A stretch of DNA of 64,000 nucleotides from positions 325,569 to 389,568 of the forward strand of contig NZ_VEEP01000003.1 of assembly GCF_007678455.1 (NCBI RefSeq). Direction: 5' to 3'. The translations under genes were made by a program, and so were the position numbers. Every line of letters starts with the position of its first letter. Positions within the stretch are counted from its first letter, which is position 1. The notes beneath the pieces were generated by a model. The model did no database searches. It was not told the origin of the DNA and worked only from the letters and a program-made list of their open reading frames with translations. Source of the DNA: Cytobacillus oceanisediminis 2691 (GTDB lineage: Bacteria > Bacillota > Bacilli > Bacillales > Cytobacillaceae). Shown piece by piece: positions 7,451-15,767 of the stretch.

Positions 7451-8224
7451 TTAGGCTTGTCCTTCACCCTTGGATTTTTGTCCTGGGGCAAACCAGCCGA
7501 TCAGGGCGATTGCTACCAATACACTGTAGAAGATAGTTGTCCATAATGTACTGTGAGGGAAATCATGATCCAAAATACCAATCTTCTCATGAGCAAGGGT
7601 AATAACGGCCAACTTCACACCGACCCAAGCAACGATTGCATAAGCAGTTGTTTCCAATGCAGGGCGCTCATCCAGCAGCTTAACAAACCAGGTTGCTGCA
7701 TATTTGATCAGGATCAGGCCGGCGACTCCCCCAAGAAGTACTACGAGGAATTTACCACCATCCATACCGCCAAAGTTTCCTAGCGGTGAGTCCGGAAGTC
7801 CTAGTGCAAGCGCGACTGCAGCAAGAATTGAGTCAATTGCAAAGGCAAGGTCTGCCAATCCGATTTTGCCCACAGTCGGCCAGAATCCCAATCCTCTTGC
7901 TTCTTTCTCATCCTCTTTATGTATGTCCTCATTTTTCGCACCAAATTTAGCTTGGATGACATGCTTTAATCCAAGGTATAATAGATACGCTGCTCCAATT
8001 GCCTGTACCTGCCAGACATTTGCAATATAAGAAATCGCAAATAGTGCACCGAAGCGGAAGACAAACGCCATGAGTATTCCATAGCCGATCGCCTTTTTCT
8101 TTTGATCATCAGGTAAATGTTTAGCGATGATTGCCAATACTAGAGCATTGTCAGCCGATAACAAACCTTCCAGACCGATCAAAATTAATAATGCCCAGGC
8201 ATATTCAAGCCAAATTGATTCCAT
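7451..8224 (-). CDS. TerC family integral membrane protein
   Basis: About 257 residues from ATG 8224 (AAGGAG 8 bases upstream). It has multiple membrane helices and the TerC signature Leu-Ser-Ala-Asp-Asn-Ala-Leu-Val-Leu near residue 20, with a second conserved acidic helix Ala-Asp-Leu-Ala-Phe-Ala-Ile-Asp-Ser near 125. B. subtilis relatives YceF and YkoY move Mn2+ outward to supply exoenzymes with metal, from recent literature as I remember it. I therefore infer a metal-export role. I looked for the yybP-ykoY manganese riboswitch upstream and did not find its conserved blocks. Confidence 0.88.
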   Translation of the reverse strand: MESIWLEYAWALLILIGLEGLLSADNALVLAIIAKHLPDDQKKKAIGYGILMAFVFRFGALFAISYIANVWQVQAIGAAYLLYLGLKHVIQAKFGAKNEDIHKEDEKEARGLGFWPTVGKIGLADLAFAIDSILAAVALALGLPDSPLGNFGGMDGGKFLVVLLGGVAGLILIKYAATWFVKLLDERPALETTAYAIVAWVGVKLAVITLAHEKIGILDHDFPHSTLWTTIFYSVLVAIALIGWFAPGQKSKGEGQA

Positions 8225-8590
8225 AAACCTCTCTCCTTCCTCATTGGACCCAGGCTTTTTCCGTAATTCATCCACTTTACATACGCATTTTGGGGCTGCA
8301 AGGCCTAGAGCATTTTAAAGCAATAAGAAGAATTTATCGAAAAACTAACCCAGAAACCTCTTTTGTCGTTATCAATAGAATGACCCATAAAACCTCGGGC
8401 AATCCGCACAATTTACAGAGTCCCACTCTATGTAACCTACATTTATCTATTTCAATATACCTTTTAGAAGGTATAGATAAACTTACCATTATCGACTATA
8501 ATACTCTATATTTTTCCGAAAAAATATTCAACAATTATCTCTTTTTTTCAGCAAAAAAGAAGCTCGTCCTAAATATTGCACAAACTTTTT
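8225..8590. other. Intergenic region upstream of terC
   Basis: A 366-bp gap holding the terC leader. On the minus strand it contains an imperfect GAGTGGGACTC hairpin (about 8420-8430) and AT-rich possible promoter sequence near 8500-8530. No riboswitch consensus or convincing small gene was recognised. Confidence 0.4.
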
Positions 8591-8839
8591 TTAGTTGTGT
8601 ATCTTGGATTTTTTCTTTAATGCCATACCAAGTGCCATCACCAGAAGGACGAGCTGCAAGCAGTAAAATATAAAGGAAAAGTTTGATTTTAATGCCAGAC
8701 CGACGAGCACCGATGAACTGGATAAAAGTATCATTCCCACAATTGCCCCATTGCCCTGCCTTTTGGATCTGTTTTTCCAGATAAAACCCGCCGTCGAGAT
8801 GATGAACACAAAGGTTATAGCGAAAAAAACAAGCTCCAC
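8591..8839 (-). CDS. Small three-helix membrane protein of unknown function
   Basis: I choose the GTG at 8839, six bases after AGAGGTG; the GTG at 8848 overlaps that ribosome site. The 82-residue product has three hydrophobic segments (about 1-18, 30-48, 54-72) separated by a basic loop (Lys-Asn-Arg-Ser-Lys-Arg) and a Lys-rich tail. This fits a positive-inside membrane protein. No family is recognised. It is a one-gene unit beside a long repeat array, which lies upstream of its promoter region. Confidence 0.55.
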   Translation of the reverse strand: MELVFFAITFVFIISTAGFIWKNRSKRQGNGAIVGMILLSSSSVLVGLALKSNFSFIFYCLQLVLLVMALGMALKKKSKIHN

Positions 8840-8936
8840 AAATGACACCTCTTTTTAAAATTTTATCAGACTTCCCAATTATATCATTTTTTTCAGAATG
8901 TGTTGTATAAATTAAAGTTGCGCGTGAGAGAACCCC

Positions 8937-9509
8937 TGCATAAAGGTATCTTTTGACTTGAATGGTACCCTTATATGCGTGAGAACTACTGCATAAGGAC
9001 ATCTTTCGGCTTGGGAGGTACCCTTATGTGTGTGTGAACCCGTGCATAAGGGCATCTCTTGGCTTGAATGGTACCCTTATGTCTGTAAGAATCCTGCATA
9101 AGGGTATCTTTTGGCTTGAATGGTGCCCTTATGTCTGTGTGAATCCCTGCATAAGGGTATCTCTTGGCTTGAATGGTGCCCTTATGTCTGTGTGAATCCC
9201 TGCATAAGGGTATCTTTTCGCTTGAATGGTACCCTTATGTGTGTGAGAACCCTTTCATAAGGGTATCTTTTGGCTTGAATGGTGCCCTTATGTGTGTGGG
9301 AACCCCTGCATAAGGGCATCTTTCGGCTTAGGAGGCACCCTTATGTGTGTGTAAACCCCTGCATAAGGGTATCTCTTGGCTTGAATGGTGCCCTTATGTG
9401 TATCAAAATCCGTGCATAAGGGCATCTTTTGGCTTCAATGGCACCTTCCATGCTAAAAGAACCCCTGCATAAGGGCATCTTTTGCATAGAAGGTGCCTTT
9501 ATAAGGGCT
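8937..9509. repeat. 53-bp repeat array (11 units) with alternating inverted arms
   Basis: The word CATAAGGGTA (variants GCA, ACA) recurs 11 times with unit starts near 8938, 8991, 9044, 9096, 9149, 9202, 9255, 9308, 9361, 9414 and 9467. The steps are 53 bp (once 52). Each unit also holds the complementary word TACCCTTATG about 27 bp further on, so inverted arms alternate with a half-period near 26.5 bp. Connecting sequence (TCTTTTGGCTTGAATGG; TGTGTGAGAACCCC) is also conserved. The first and last units are the most decayed. It is not coding and is too regular for chance. Confidence 0.92.
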
Positions 9510-9673
9510 ATGATCTAAGGTTATCCATCATATCTCTATTATCAAACCCTCCGTCTTATCGACTGGTTTTACAAGCCCCTACTATATATCGACTATATCC
9601 GACATCTTTCGCTAACAAAATGTTATCAAATGCTAGCAGTTAGCAACACCTTGCTATATTTCAGGTGAGACAG

Positions 9674-9931
9674 TTAAAAATCCTCCTGGTGTGACTTATT
9701 CATTTGCCTTCTTTTTTGCTTTAATTGACTCACTTTATTGTTGCGCTCTATTGTAGTTTTCGGATGAAAATGATGAACAACTCTCAGTTTTCTTTCTCTT
9801 TGCCAGTCATGATCATCTTCATCAAATTCATTTATCAAACAGGCTGCTCGTATTTCGTTTTTAGCTGTCACAACACGCTTGCTTGGGCGTCGTTTACTTG
9901 AATGACCACTTCGGTGAAACTTTGGATTCAT
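9674..9931 (-). CDS. Small, strongly basic hypothetical protein
   Basis: Starts at ATG 9931, nine bases after GGGGG. The 85-residue product is rich in Lys, Arg and His, with an acidic Glu-Phe-Asp-Glu-Asp-Asp-His patch in the middle and many glutamines and lysines at the C-terminus. There is no membrane segment, signal peptide or recognised domain. It could bind nucleic acid, which is inference from charge only. It lies just right of the 53-bp repeat array, transcribed towards it. Codon use is unremarkable, so the gene is plausible but unproven. Confidence 0.5.
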   Translation of the reverse strand: MNPKFHRSGHSSKRRPSKRVVTAKNEIRAACLINEFDEDDHDWQRERKLRVVHHFHPKTTIERNNKVSQLKQKRRQMNKSHQEDF

Positions 9932-10169
9932 TTCAGTACACCCCCTGCTTATTATCCCCTCACCCATTATTTTACCATGGCCATAGTTGTCCCATTAATA
10001 AATATTAAATGAATAATGATTGCTTAAATATCCGGTATTTCCATAAGAAATGAAAGCTTACCTGCCGTTTCAAATTAAAAAATAATATCTTCCTAAAAAA
10101 ACCTTTTCATGAGTGTAATTTTACACTATATTGTATGTAAGGTAAACATTTCTAAAAAGGGGGATATGA

Positions 10170-11465
10170 ATGAATAAAAATGAAGTGCTTTTGAGTGGCA
10201 TTGGAATTGTCGCCTTGTTACTTGTGGCCTGTATTGGTTATCTTTTATTTGCTGATCGTGATGTTTATACATATCATACTGGGCTTGGAAGCAAAATTGC
10301 TATCTCGAATGATGATCAGCAAATAGCCTTTTCTATTTTTAACAACGGCAGTGAGGCAATTTATACAGCCAAAATGGATGGATCGGATGTCCATAGAGTA
10401 AGTAATCCGGTTAAGGCGTATCATCGTCAGCCAACATTTTCGCCTGATGGCAAGAAGATTTTGTATTTATCACAGAATCGTAACCGAATTCAGTCTCTCT
10501 ACATTGCCAATAGTGATGGCACAAATCCTGAAAAGCTTTCCAGGAACACTCAGCATGTAACAGAGGCCATTTTTTCAGATGATAATCAGACGGTTTTCTT
10601 TGCCAGCACAGCAGCTGAGAATGTAAACAAGTCTGAAGGGGAAACTCAGGATGGTTTGGACCTTTTCTCCGTTAAAATTGACGGCACAGAAATGGAGCAG
10701 CTGACTGACAGGGACTTTTATACGATGGAGAGTCTTTATTACTCAGGAAAAGACAAACAAGTGATTTTTAAGGACTACAATGATACGAACGCCTTTGATC
10801 TCGAAGATCGTCGAGTGTATATGGCTGATTTCAGCAGTGAATTGCCAAAGGATTACTTCAATATGGAAATTTCACCTGATAATGGATTGGTCGCTTACAC
10901 GACGGTTTCTGAGGAATCGAAGGACTCTTCACTGTTTGAATATGATTTATATCTTAAGAATTTGAAGAACGGTGACACTCAAAGATTAACAGACTTAAAT
11001 TCATCTGTTGTCTCACCTGTTTTTTTAAACGATAAAAAAGAAATCCTCTTCCTGAAATATGTCAACTGGCCAAAGGAGCCAGAGGAATATAAATTGATGA
11101 CAGTAGACTTGGAAACAAAGAAGTTGAGAGAGATTGCGCTGAAACTGCCTGAACTTAAGAGGGACAATTTTGTGATGATGAAGGCAGTTGATAATTCCGC
11201 AAACGGCTGGACACTAGGTATCTTGTATACGGTCCTATTCATGTTGATCACACTCTACATCAAGCCGAAAAAAGTATTTACACCGGCATTCATTAGTCTT
11301 GGAATCGGAATGCTGACGGTTGCCGCAAGCTTTGTATTCGCATTTATGATGGATCCATGGGCGGGAATTGGCGTCGGAATGCTTGCTGCCTCACTATTGG
11401 TATGCAGTGCGGTTTTGTTCATCTTTGCCTTGATTCTGAAGTTGTATCGTAAAGGAGCGAAGTAA
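10170..11465 (+). CDS. TolB-like beta-propeller membrane protein
   Basis: A 431-residue protein with an N-terminal membrane anchor (about 7-28). An extracellular domain of WD40/PD40-like repeats follows: Ile-Tyr-Thr-Ala-Lys-Met-Asp-Gly-Ser-Asp, Phe-Ser-Pro-Asp-Gly-Lys-Lys-Ile-Leu-Tyr-Leu-Ser, Leu-Tyr-Ile-Ala-Asn-Ser-Asp-Gly-Thr-Asn. Three membrane helices lie at the C-terminus (about 345-425). The repeats resemble those of TolB, but Gram-positives have no Tol system, so this is a propeller scaffold of unknown partner. GGGGG lies 7 bases before the ATG. It is followed after 2 bases by a small membrane protein gene, forming a two-gene operon. Confidence 0.75.
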   Translation: MNKNEVLLSGIGIVALLLVACIGYLLFADRDVYTYHTGLGSKIAISNDDQQIAFSIFNNGSEAIYTAKMDGSDVHRVSNPVKAYHRQPTFSPDGKKILYLSQNRNRIQSLYIANSDGTNPEKLSRNTQHVTEAIFSDDNQTVFFASTAAENVNKSEGETQDGLDLFSVKIDGTEMEQLTDRDFYTMESLYYSGKDKQVIFKDYNDTNAFDLEDRRVYMADFSSELPKDYFNMEISPDNGLVAYTTVSEESKDSSLFEYDLYLKNLKNGDTQRLTDLNSSVVSPVFLNDKKEILFLKYVNWPKEPEEYKLMTVDLETKKLREIALKLPELKRDNFVMMKAVDNSANGWTLGILYTVLFMLITLYIKPKKVFTPAFISLGIGMLTVAASFVFAFMMDPWAGIGVGMLAASLLVCSAVLFIFALILKLYRKGAK

Positions 11466-11467
11466 TC

Positions 11468-11761
11468 ATGTCTGATTCTGTAGGTACCATTTTGACCATT
11501 TTGCTGAACATTGCCCTATTCGGAACGGGGAATTATATTGCGGTGAAGCTTTCTCAAGGGAATATTAAAAAACGTCTTTTGGCCGGTGTACTTTTTCTTC
11601 TTTGCACACCCATCATCTTTTTCAGCACACTCTATCTCGGTTTTACATGGGATGACACCGGTTGGGGTGCAGGGACTCTGGCTGTTATATTTACCGGGCT
11701 TTATATATTGAATGGATTGGTCGTGTTATTGTCCTCGATTCATCTTTATTTCAGAAAGTAA
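11468..11761 (+). CDS. Small membrane protein co-expressed with the propeller protein
   Basis: A 97-residue protein with three hydrophobic segments (about 4-26, 36-56, 66-92) and a basic loop Gln-Gly-Asn-Ile-Lys-Lys-Arg between the first two. Its ATG is 2 bases after the previous stop codon, with AAAGGAG inside the end of that gene, so translation is coupled. No family is recognised. It probably works with the membrane-anchored propeller protein. Confidence 0.7.
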   Translation: MSDSVGTILTILLNIALFGTGNYIAVKLSQGNIKKRLLAGVLFLLCTPIIFFSTLYLGFTWDDTGWGAGTLAVIFTGLYILNGLVVLLSSIHLYFRK

Positions 11762-11808
11762 CTTGAAAGCATCATTACCAAACCATATTCACACTCTTAC
11801 ACACCAAA

Positions 11809-11831
11809 AAAAGCTGCCAATGGCAGCTTTT
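11809..11831. terminator. Bidirectional terminator between the membrane-protein operon and tatA
   Basis: AAAAGCTGCC/GGCAGCTTTT stem with a 3-base loop, A-run left and T-run right. It serves the plus-strand operon and the convergent tatA gene, whose stop codon it touches. Confidence 0.85.
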
Positions 11832-12028
11832 TAATCTTTCTTTTGGTCTTTATCGTCTTCCCTGAATTCCTTTTTGATCTCATCTGTTATTCCATCTGTC
11901 GCATTCTTAAATTCCCTCATTGACTTGCCGACTGCTCGTCCGATTTCAGGGAGTTTGTTTGGCCCAAAGATGATCAGTGCAATCACAAGGATGAGAATTA
12001 ACCCTGGAAACCCTATATTTGAAAGCAT
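11831..12028 (-). CDS. tatA: Twin-arginine translocase subunit TatA/TatE
   Basis: A 65-residue protein with the TatA layout: a short N-terminal hydrophobic helix (about 3-21), Phe-Gly-Pro-Asn-Lys-Leu-Pro-Glu at the hinge, an amphipathic helix with Gly-Arg-Ala-Val-Gly-Lys, and an acidic/lysine-rich tail. TatA oligomers form the pore of the Tat system, which exports folded proteins. AGGAG lies 8 bases upstream of the ATG. No tatC is adjacent in this window, so the partner must be encoded elsewhere. Confidence 0.93.
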   Translation of the reverse strand: MLSNIGFPGLILILVIALIIFGPNKLPEIGRAVGKSMREFKNATDGITDEIKKEFREDDKDQKKD

Positions 12029-12167
12029 TCTATCTCTCCTATTAAAAAAGGTTACTTCTATTATAACGAAAAACGTTTGCGTTTTGAACCCAAACTCTTT
12101 TCTACGAATGAAATCCGTTGTTTGGCAAAGAATAACGTTGATATTTTTTTCAAAAGGAGAGATATAA

Positions 12168-12680
12168 ATGAAATGGAGATCGATATTTTTTTGCTTATTT
12201 TTAATGGCGGGAATGGCCGGAACTGCACAGGCACAAACCCAGCTGCCAGCTGACTTTGGAGCAAAGGGGGCACTTCAGGATTCATCGATTACACTGGATG
12301 AAGCCCTTGTTTACGCAATCCAGGATGAATACCTCGCCCAGGCCCGTTATGATGCCGTCATCGGGAAATTTGGCAGCATCAGGCCATTCACCAATATCAA
12401 AGCAGCTGAGCAGCAGCATATTAATGCCCTTTTGGCTTTATTCCAGAAGTATAATAAACAAATTCCAGAAAATAATGCGAAACAATTTGTAACAGTGCCT
12501 GAAACATTAAAAGATGCGTTCAACCAAGGGGTTCAAGGTGAAATCGACAACATCGCAATGTATGATAAGCTTAAAACGATACCTGGCCTCCCTGAAGACG
12601 CTAAAACGGTATTCACCCAGTTAGGGAATGCTTCTAAAAACCATTTGAGAGCGTTTCAAGCAGGCGCAGAGCGGAATTAA
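12168..12680 (+). CDS. DUF2202 ferritin-like exported protein
   Basis: A 170-residue protein. A signal peptide (1-22) ends in Ala-Gln-Ala. The mature part is a four-helix ferritin-like bundle with metal-ligand motifs: Asp-Glu-Tyr-Leu-Ala-Gln-Ala-Arg-Tyr, Ala-Glu-Gln-Gln-His, Gln-Gly-Glu-Ile-Asp-Asn, and a His near the end (Lys-Asn-His). These match the DUF2202 family, thought to bind a di-iron or di-metal centre; the function is not established. AAAGGAGAG precedes the ATG. It is transcribed alone, divergently from tatA, and ends at a clear terminator. Confidence 0.85.
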   Translation: MKWRSIFFCLFLMAGMAGTAQAQTQLPADFGAKGALQDSSITLDEALVYAIQDEYLAQARYDAVIGKFGSIRPFTNIKAAEQQHINALLALFQKYNKQIPENNAKQFVTVPETLKDAFNQGVQGEIDNIAMYDKLKTIPGLPEDAKTVFTQLGNASKNHLRAFQAGAERN

Positions 12681-12720
12681 GAAGGCTTATACTCTTTGTA
12701 AAAATAAACAGGATTGAAAG

Positions 12721-12750
12721 GAGATTGGAGCTGGCTCCCATCTCTTTTTT
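12721..12750 (+). terminator. Terminator of the DUF2202 gene
   Basis: GAGATTGGAG pairs with CTCCCATCTC (one internal mismatch) and is followed by TTTTTT. Confidence 0.8.
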
Positions 12751-12836
12751 GTATTTCTATCTGAAAAATATACTAATAAATAGAGGATTCTAAGAGTTCG
12801 CATCTAATTAACTTCTTAAAAAGGAGGAATAGATCC

Positions 12837-13661
12837 ATGAATCCATTTGTATTTGCTTGTATTGCTCCCCACGGAGGCGAGATTATTCCTGAACTGAAGG
12901 GATTAAATCCTGACCGTATGGCTGTCACCAGAGAAAGCATGGAAAAGCTGGGTAACTATATGTCTTTGGCTCGTCCTGATTGTATTGTTGTCCTCACCCC
13001 GCATGGAACAAGAATCAATGGCAGATTCTCGATTTCTGATTCTGAAAAGATGATGGGCGGCTGGGAAGAGAATGCTGTATATTATGAGATGGAAAAATTC
13101 GTCGAACGGGACCTGGCGAGGAAAATTGATGAAGAGGCAAATAAAAATGATATCCTGTCTTCCACTATTAATTATGGGACTTCGAGTGGCCCGATTTCCT
13201 GTCTGCAATTGGATTGGGGAGCAATCGTGCCGCTCCGTTTCATGCCCGATGTCCCTATTGTAGTAATCACTTCTCCAAGAGAGTTAAGCTTCGATGATCA
13301 TTTTAAATTCGGTCAATCACTTCGAAACGCAGTTGCACAATATAATGGACGGGTCGGGTTGATTGCCAGCTGTGATTGGTCCCATACTCATGATGAAAAG
13401 GGACCATATGGTTTTCACCCTGCAGCGAAAGAATTAGATGAACAGACAGTCCACTTAATTAAGGCAAATGAATTAGAAAAAATGGCAGAATTCAACTCAA
13501 GCTTTATTGATGCTGCAAAACCAGATGGCATCTGGCAGACACTAATCCTGGCTGGAGCCATCCCTCCTGAAGAACGTCATGTAGAGTTCCTGTCATATGA
13601 AAACCCAACTTATTTTGGATTAATTTGCGCAGCGTATTTTACAAATGAAGAAACCCAGTGA
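12837..13661 (+). CDS. Class III extradiol dioxygenase (LigB-like) family protein
   Basis: A 274-residue single-domain protein. The N-terminal Ala-Pro-His-Gly-Gly-Glu motif supplies the first metal histidine. A second candidate ligand sits in Val-Leu-Thr-Pro-His-Gly-Thr near 57. A Cys-Asp-Trp-Ser-His-Thr-His motif near 181-187 carries conserved acid/base histidines. This is the LigB/DODA/MEMO fold: Fe(II) class III ring-cleaving enzymes and their relatives. No other aromatic-degradation gene is nearby, so the substrate is open and a non-dioxygenase role is possible. AAGGAGG precedes the ATG. The gene ends 3 bases before a convergent small gene. Confidence 0.82.
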   Translation: MNPFVFACIAPHGGEIIPELKGLNPDRMAVTRESMEKLGNYMSLARPDCIVVLTPHGTRINGRFSISDSEKMMGGWEENAVYYEMEKFVERDLARKIDEEANKNDILSSTINYGTSSGPISCLQLDWGAIVPLRFMPDVPIVVITSPRELSFDDHFKFGQSLRNAVAQYNGRVGLIASCDWSHTHDEKGPYGFHPAAKELDEQTVHLIKANELEKMAEFNSSFIDAAKPDGIWQTLILAGAIPPEERHVEFLSYENPTYFGLICAAYFTNEETQ

Positions 13662-13664
13662 TGA

Positions 13665-13895
13665 TCACTGGATTTTATCATTTATATCAGCCTTTATTTC
13701 TTGTATGAGTTTTTCTGATAAGTCTGCAGGAAGAGACGACCCATTTTCAAACACCCAGGCGTTCATTAACTCAAGGTCCGACTTTTGAAAGGTTAACATA
13801 TACTGTTTCTCTTCATAGGTGATTTCAGCTGTTATATGCTCCTGGTCATAGGTTTCATCATCAATAATCATATTTGTAATCGAATATGGTCTCAT
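13665..13895 (-). CDS. Small hypothetical protein
   Basis: A 76-residue soluble, acidic protein with AAAGGAG 8 bases before its ATG. It has alternating beta-like segments (Ile-Thr-Ala-Glu-Ile-Thr-Tyr; Gln-Tyr-Met-Leu-Thr-Phe) and a C-terminal helix (Leu-Ser-Glu-Lys-Leu-Ile-Gln-Glu-Ile-Lys). No family is recognised. It converges tightly (3 bp) on the dioxygenase-like gene, with no terminator visible between the two. Confidence 0.65.
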   Translation of the reverse strand: MRPYSITNMIIDDETYDQEHITAEITYEEKQYMLTFQKSDLELMNAWVFENGSSLPADLSEKLIQEIKADINDKIQ

Positions 13896-14004
13896 GTTTC
13901 TACTCCTTTTTGGGGTATTGGCTTAGTAAAAGAATACCCTTAAAGTTTGTTGTTTAACATGATTTCGCCGTTCAAACAGGAATGGACGCATAGCACCTAG
14001 TAGA

Positions 14005-14030
14005 GAAGGACCACCAATGGGCGGTCCTTC
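14005..14030 (-). terminator. Terminator of the 98-residue exported-protein gene
   Basis: On the minus strand GAAGGACCGCC pairs with GGTGGTCCTTC (one G-U pair) around CATT, directly after the stop at 14033. The U-tract is weak. Confidence 0.6.
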
Positions 14031-14032
14031 TA

Positions 14033-14329
14033 TCAATAGTAATGTCCTTTCGATGTCTGTTCAAAAACCTTCCAATGTCCATTCATGACAGATGAGTGAG
14101 AATTCATGACGATAAAATTTCTTGTTGCTTCCTCGTCCTTTGTCTGAATAAAAAAAGTGTCCGAACCCCGATAATCAACTTCTATTACTTCAAGTCCCTG
14201 GAACGTTCCGTCTTCTGAAATAAAGTGTTTCAAAGCTCTTTTTTCATTAAACTCATAATAAAGGTTATAAGGTCCCATAACAGAAATCATAAGGAACAAA
14301 AACAACATTATTATTAGGATTTTTTTCAT
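14033..14329 (-). CDS. Small exported or membrane-anchored hypothetical protein
   Basis: A 98-residue protein that starts MKKIL and has a hydrophobic stretch to about residue 20, with no lipobox and no clear cleavage site. It is therefore secreted or anchored. The remaining 75 residues are beta-rich (Gly-Leu-Glu-Val-Ile-Glu-Val-Asp-Tyr-Arg; Thr-Phe-Phe-Ile-Gln-Thr-Lys) and lack cysteines. No family is recognised. A weak GAGGGT lies before the ATG. Confidence 0.6.
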   Translation of the reverse strand: MKKILIIMLFLFLMISVMGPYNLYYEFNEKRALKHFISEDGTFQGLEVIEVDYRGSDTFFIQTKDEEATRNFIVMNSHSSVMNGHWKVFEQTSKGHYY

Positions 14330-14448
14330 ATTCTACCCTCTAACTAGCTTCTTTTCTAACGTGACTATGTGAAACTAGTGAATGAAATTCAATACTCGCA
14401 CTTAGTTTACATAATAAATTTATAACAAACTTATTCTACGAAAACTCA

Positions 14449-14643
14449 TTATGCAAACCATTTAATATAAACTCCCACCGCAATAAAAGAAAGTAGAATG
14501 ACAACTATGTAAATGACGGAAAGGTTCGTTGTATTCTTTTTTGCAGCATTCCTGTAGTCTGCATCCCCTTTGCCGAACAGCATTATTGTTAAAAGCAAAG
14601 CGCCTATAACAATGATAACAACCAAAACAAGTCCAAGAGTCAT
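14449..14643 (-). CDS. Two-helix small membrane protein
   Basis: A 64-residue protein: membrane helix (3-24), a polar loop Gly-Lys-Gly-Asp-Ala-Asp-Tyr-Arg-Asn-Ala-Ala-Lys-Lys, and a second helix (41-62). AGAGGTG stands 6 bases before the ATG. The loop and length recall small Bacillus proteins that automated pipelines name 'BshB3, potential contributor to bacillithiol synthesis'. That is a memory match I cannot verify, so I leave the product unnamed. Confidence 0.6.
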   Translation of the reverse strand: MTLGLVLVVIIVIGALLLTIMLFGKGDADYRNAAKKNTTNLSVIYIVVILLSFIAVGVYIKWFA

Positions 14644-14720
14644 GATTACACCTCTGATTCCAAATATATTCTCCTATAATTATAACCCTTTTTCTCTTCT
14701 CGGAGGGTTAAAAAGAATCA

Positions 14721-15518
14721 TTAAGACTTTATTAGTTGAGAACCGCCGACATTTGAGGCTGGCTCTGCTTTTACCTGCTTTAATGTTGCTACGATCAGAA
14801 AACTTACGATGACCAACAAGAGCCAAGAACTCACTTTTCCAAGATGAACAAGGCTCCATGCTTCCATTTGATTTGGGTATTGCCAGGCACCGAAAAACGT
14901 GGCGATATTTTCTGCTACCCAGATGAAGAATCCGATTAGGACAAAAGATAAAGCAATTGGCATACGATACTTGATTCCGCCAACTTCATATGTAACCCAG
15001 GATTTCCAAAAGACGATCATTACCATAGCCGATAACCACCAGCGAATATCCAGCCAGAAATGATGGGTGAAAAAGTTCAAATAGATTGCAGCACCTAATG
15101 GAACAACTAGCAAAAACGGCGGCCAATCAACGAGTTCAACCTTCAGCCTCCTCCATGCCTGGCACAGATAACTCGCCACACTGGCATACATGAATCCGCT
15201 GTATAAAGGTACACCAAATACTTTCGAGTACCCCTCCTCTGGATATGTCCATGAGCCCATATTTACCTTGAAGATTTCAAGTGCCAGCCCAATGAGATGG
15301 AATAAGGTTATTACCTTGAGTTCGTCCCTGGTTTCAAGACGGGAACGTACCATCCACCATTGCATCAATAGGAATATTAGCAGCAGCCAGTCATAACGAG
15401 GTAAGAGTGGGAGTTCTATGATTTTTGTGATCGCCAATGAAGCAAAGATCACTACAGGAAACAAGCATGACAGTGCCTGTTCCCAGCCAAAACGCACAAG
15501 CTGAATGATTGTTCTCAT
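14721..15518 (-). CDS. DUF817 family membrane protein
   Basis: Starts at ATG 15518, eight bases after GGAGG; the longer frame reads back into the regulator gene. The 265-residue product has about eight membrane helices. Conserved aromatic stretches include Gly-Ser-Trp-Thr-Tyr-Pro-Glu, Asn-Phe-Phe-Thr-His-His-Phe-Trp and Ala-Trp-Gln-Tyr-Pro-Asn-Gln. These match the DUF817 family, which has no established function. It is last in a three-gene operon after a DUF2975 membrane protein and an XRE regulator, 17 bases behind the regulator. Confidence 0.82.
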   Translation of the reverse strand: MRTIIQLVRFGWEQALSCLFPVVIFASLAITKIIELPLLPRYDWLLLIFLLMQWWMVRSRLETRDELKVITLFHLIGLALEIFKVNMGSWTYPEEGYSKVFGVPLYSGFMYASVASYLCQAWRRLKVELVDWPPFLLVVPLGAAIYLNFFTHHFWLDIRWWLSAMVMIVFWKSWVTYEVGGIKYRMPIALSFVLIGFFIWVAENIATFFGAWQYPNQMEAWSLVHLGKVSSWLLLVIVSFLIVATLKQVKAEPASNVGGSQLIKS

Positions 15519-15535
15519 TGTTAATGCCTCCACTC

Positions 15536-15757
15536 TTATTCTTGAATATCTCCACCACTCTGATATTCCAATATATCCCCTGGCTGGCACTCCAGAGCCC
15601 TGCAAATGGCGTCCAAAGTAGAAACCCTGATAGCTTTTGCCTTTCCATTTTTTAAAATAGAGAGGTTCGCCATGGTGATTCCAACCTTTTCGGATAGCTC
15701 CGTTACGCTCATCTTTCTCTTAGCCAGCATTACATCAATATTAATTACAATTGCCAT
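15536..15757 (-). CDS. XRE-family transcriptional regulator (YozG-like)
   Basis: A 73-residue protein that is almost only a Cro/CI helix-turn-helix: Met-Ser-Val-Thr-Glu-Leu-Ser-Glu-Lys-Val-Gly-Ile-Thr then Asn-Leu-Ser-Ile-Leu-Lys-Asn-Gly-Lys. The C-terminus Leu-Glu-Cys-Gln-Pro-Gly-Asp-Ile-Leu-Glu-Tyr is typical of the small YozG/YvaO type. It starts at ATG 15757 behind GAGGTGAT. It sits 10 bases after a DUF2975 gene; in bacilli these two families are regularly paired, and the regulator probably controls this operon. Confidence 0.9.
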   Translation of the reverse strand: MAIVINIDVMLAKRKMSVTELSEKVGITMANLSILKNGKAKAIRVSTLDAICRALECQPGDILEYQSGGDIQE

Positions 15758-15767
15758 TGTTATCACC

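Noticed and set aside
8225-8530. Manganese (yybP-ykoY) riboswitch upstream of terC
   Set aside because: Looked for because TerC homologues carry it, but the GGGGAGTAG-type and closing blocks are absent.
8535-9002. 155-codon minus-strand frame extending from the first units of the 53-bp array across the small membrane-protein gene
   Set aside because: It overlaps a better frame (8591-8839) with SD and membrane-protein composition, and its N-terminal part is array sequence.
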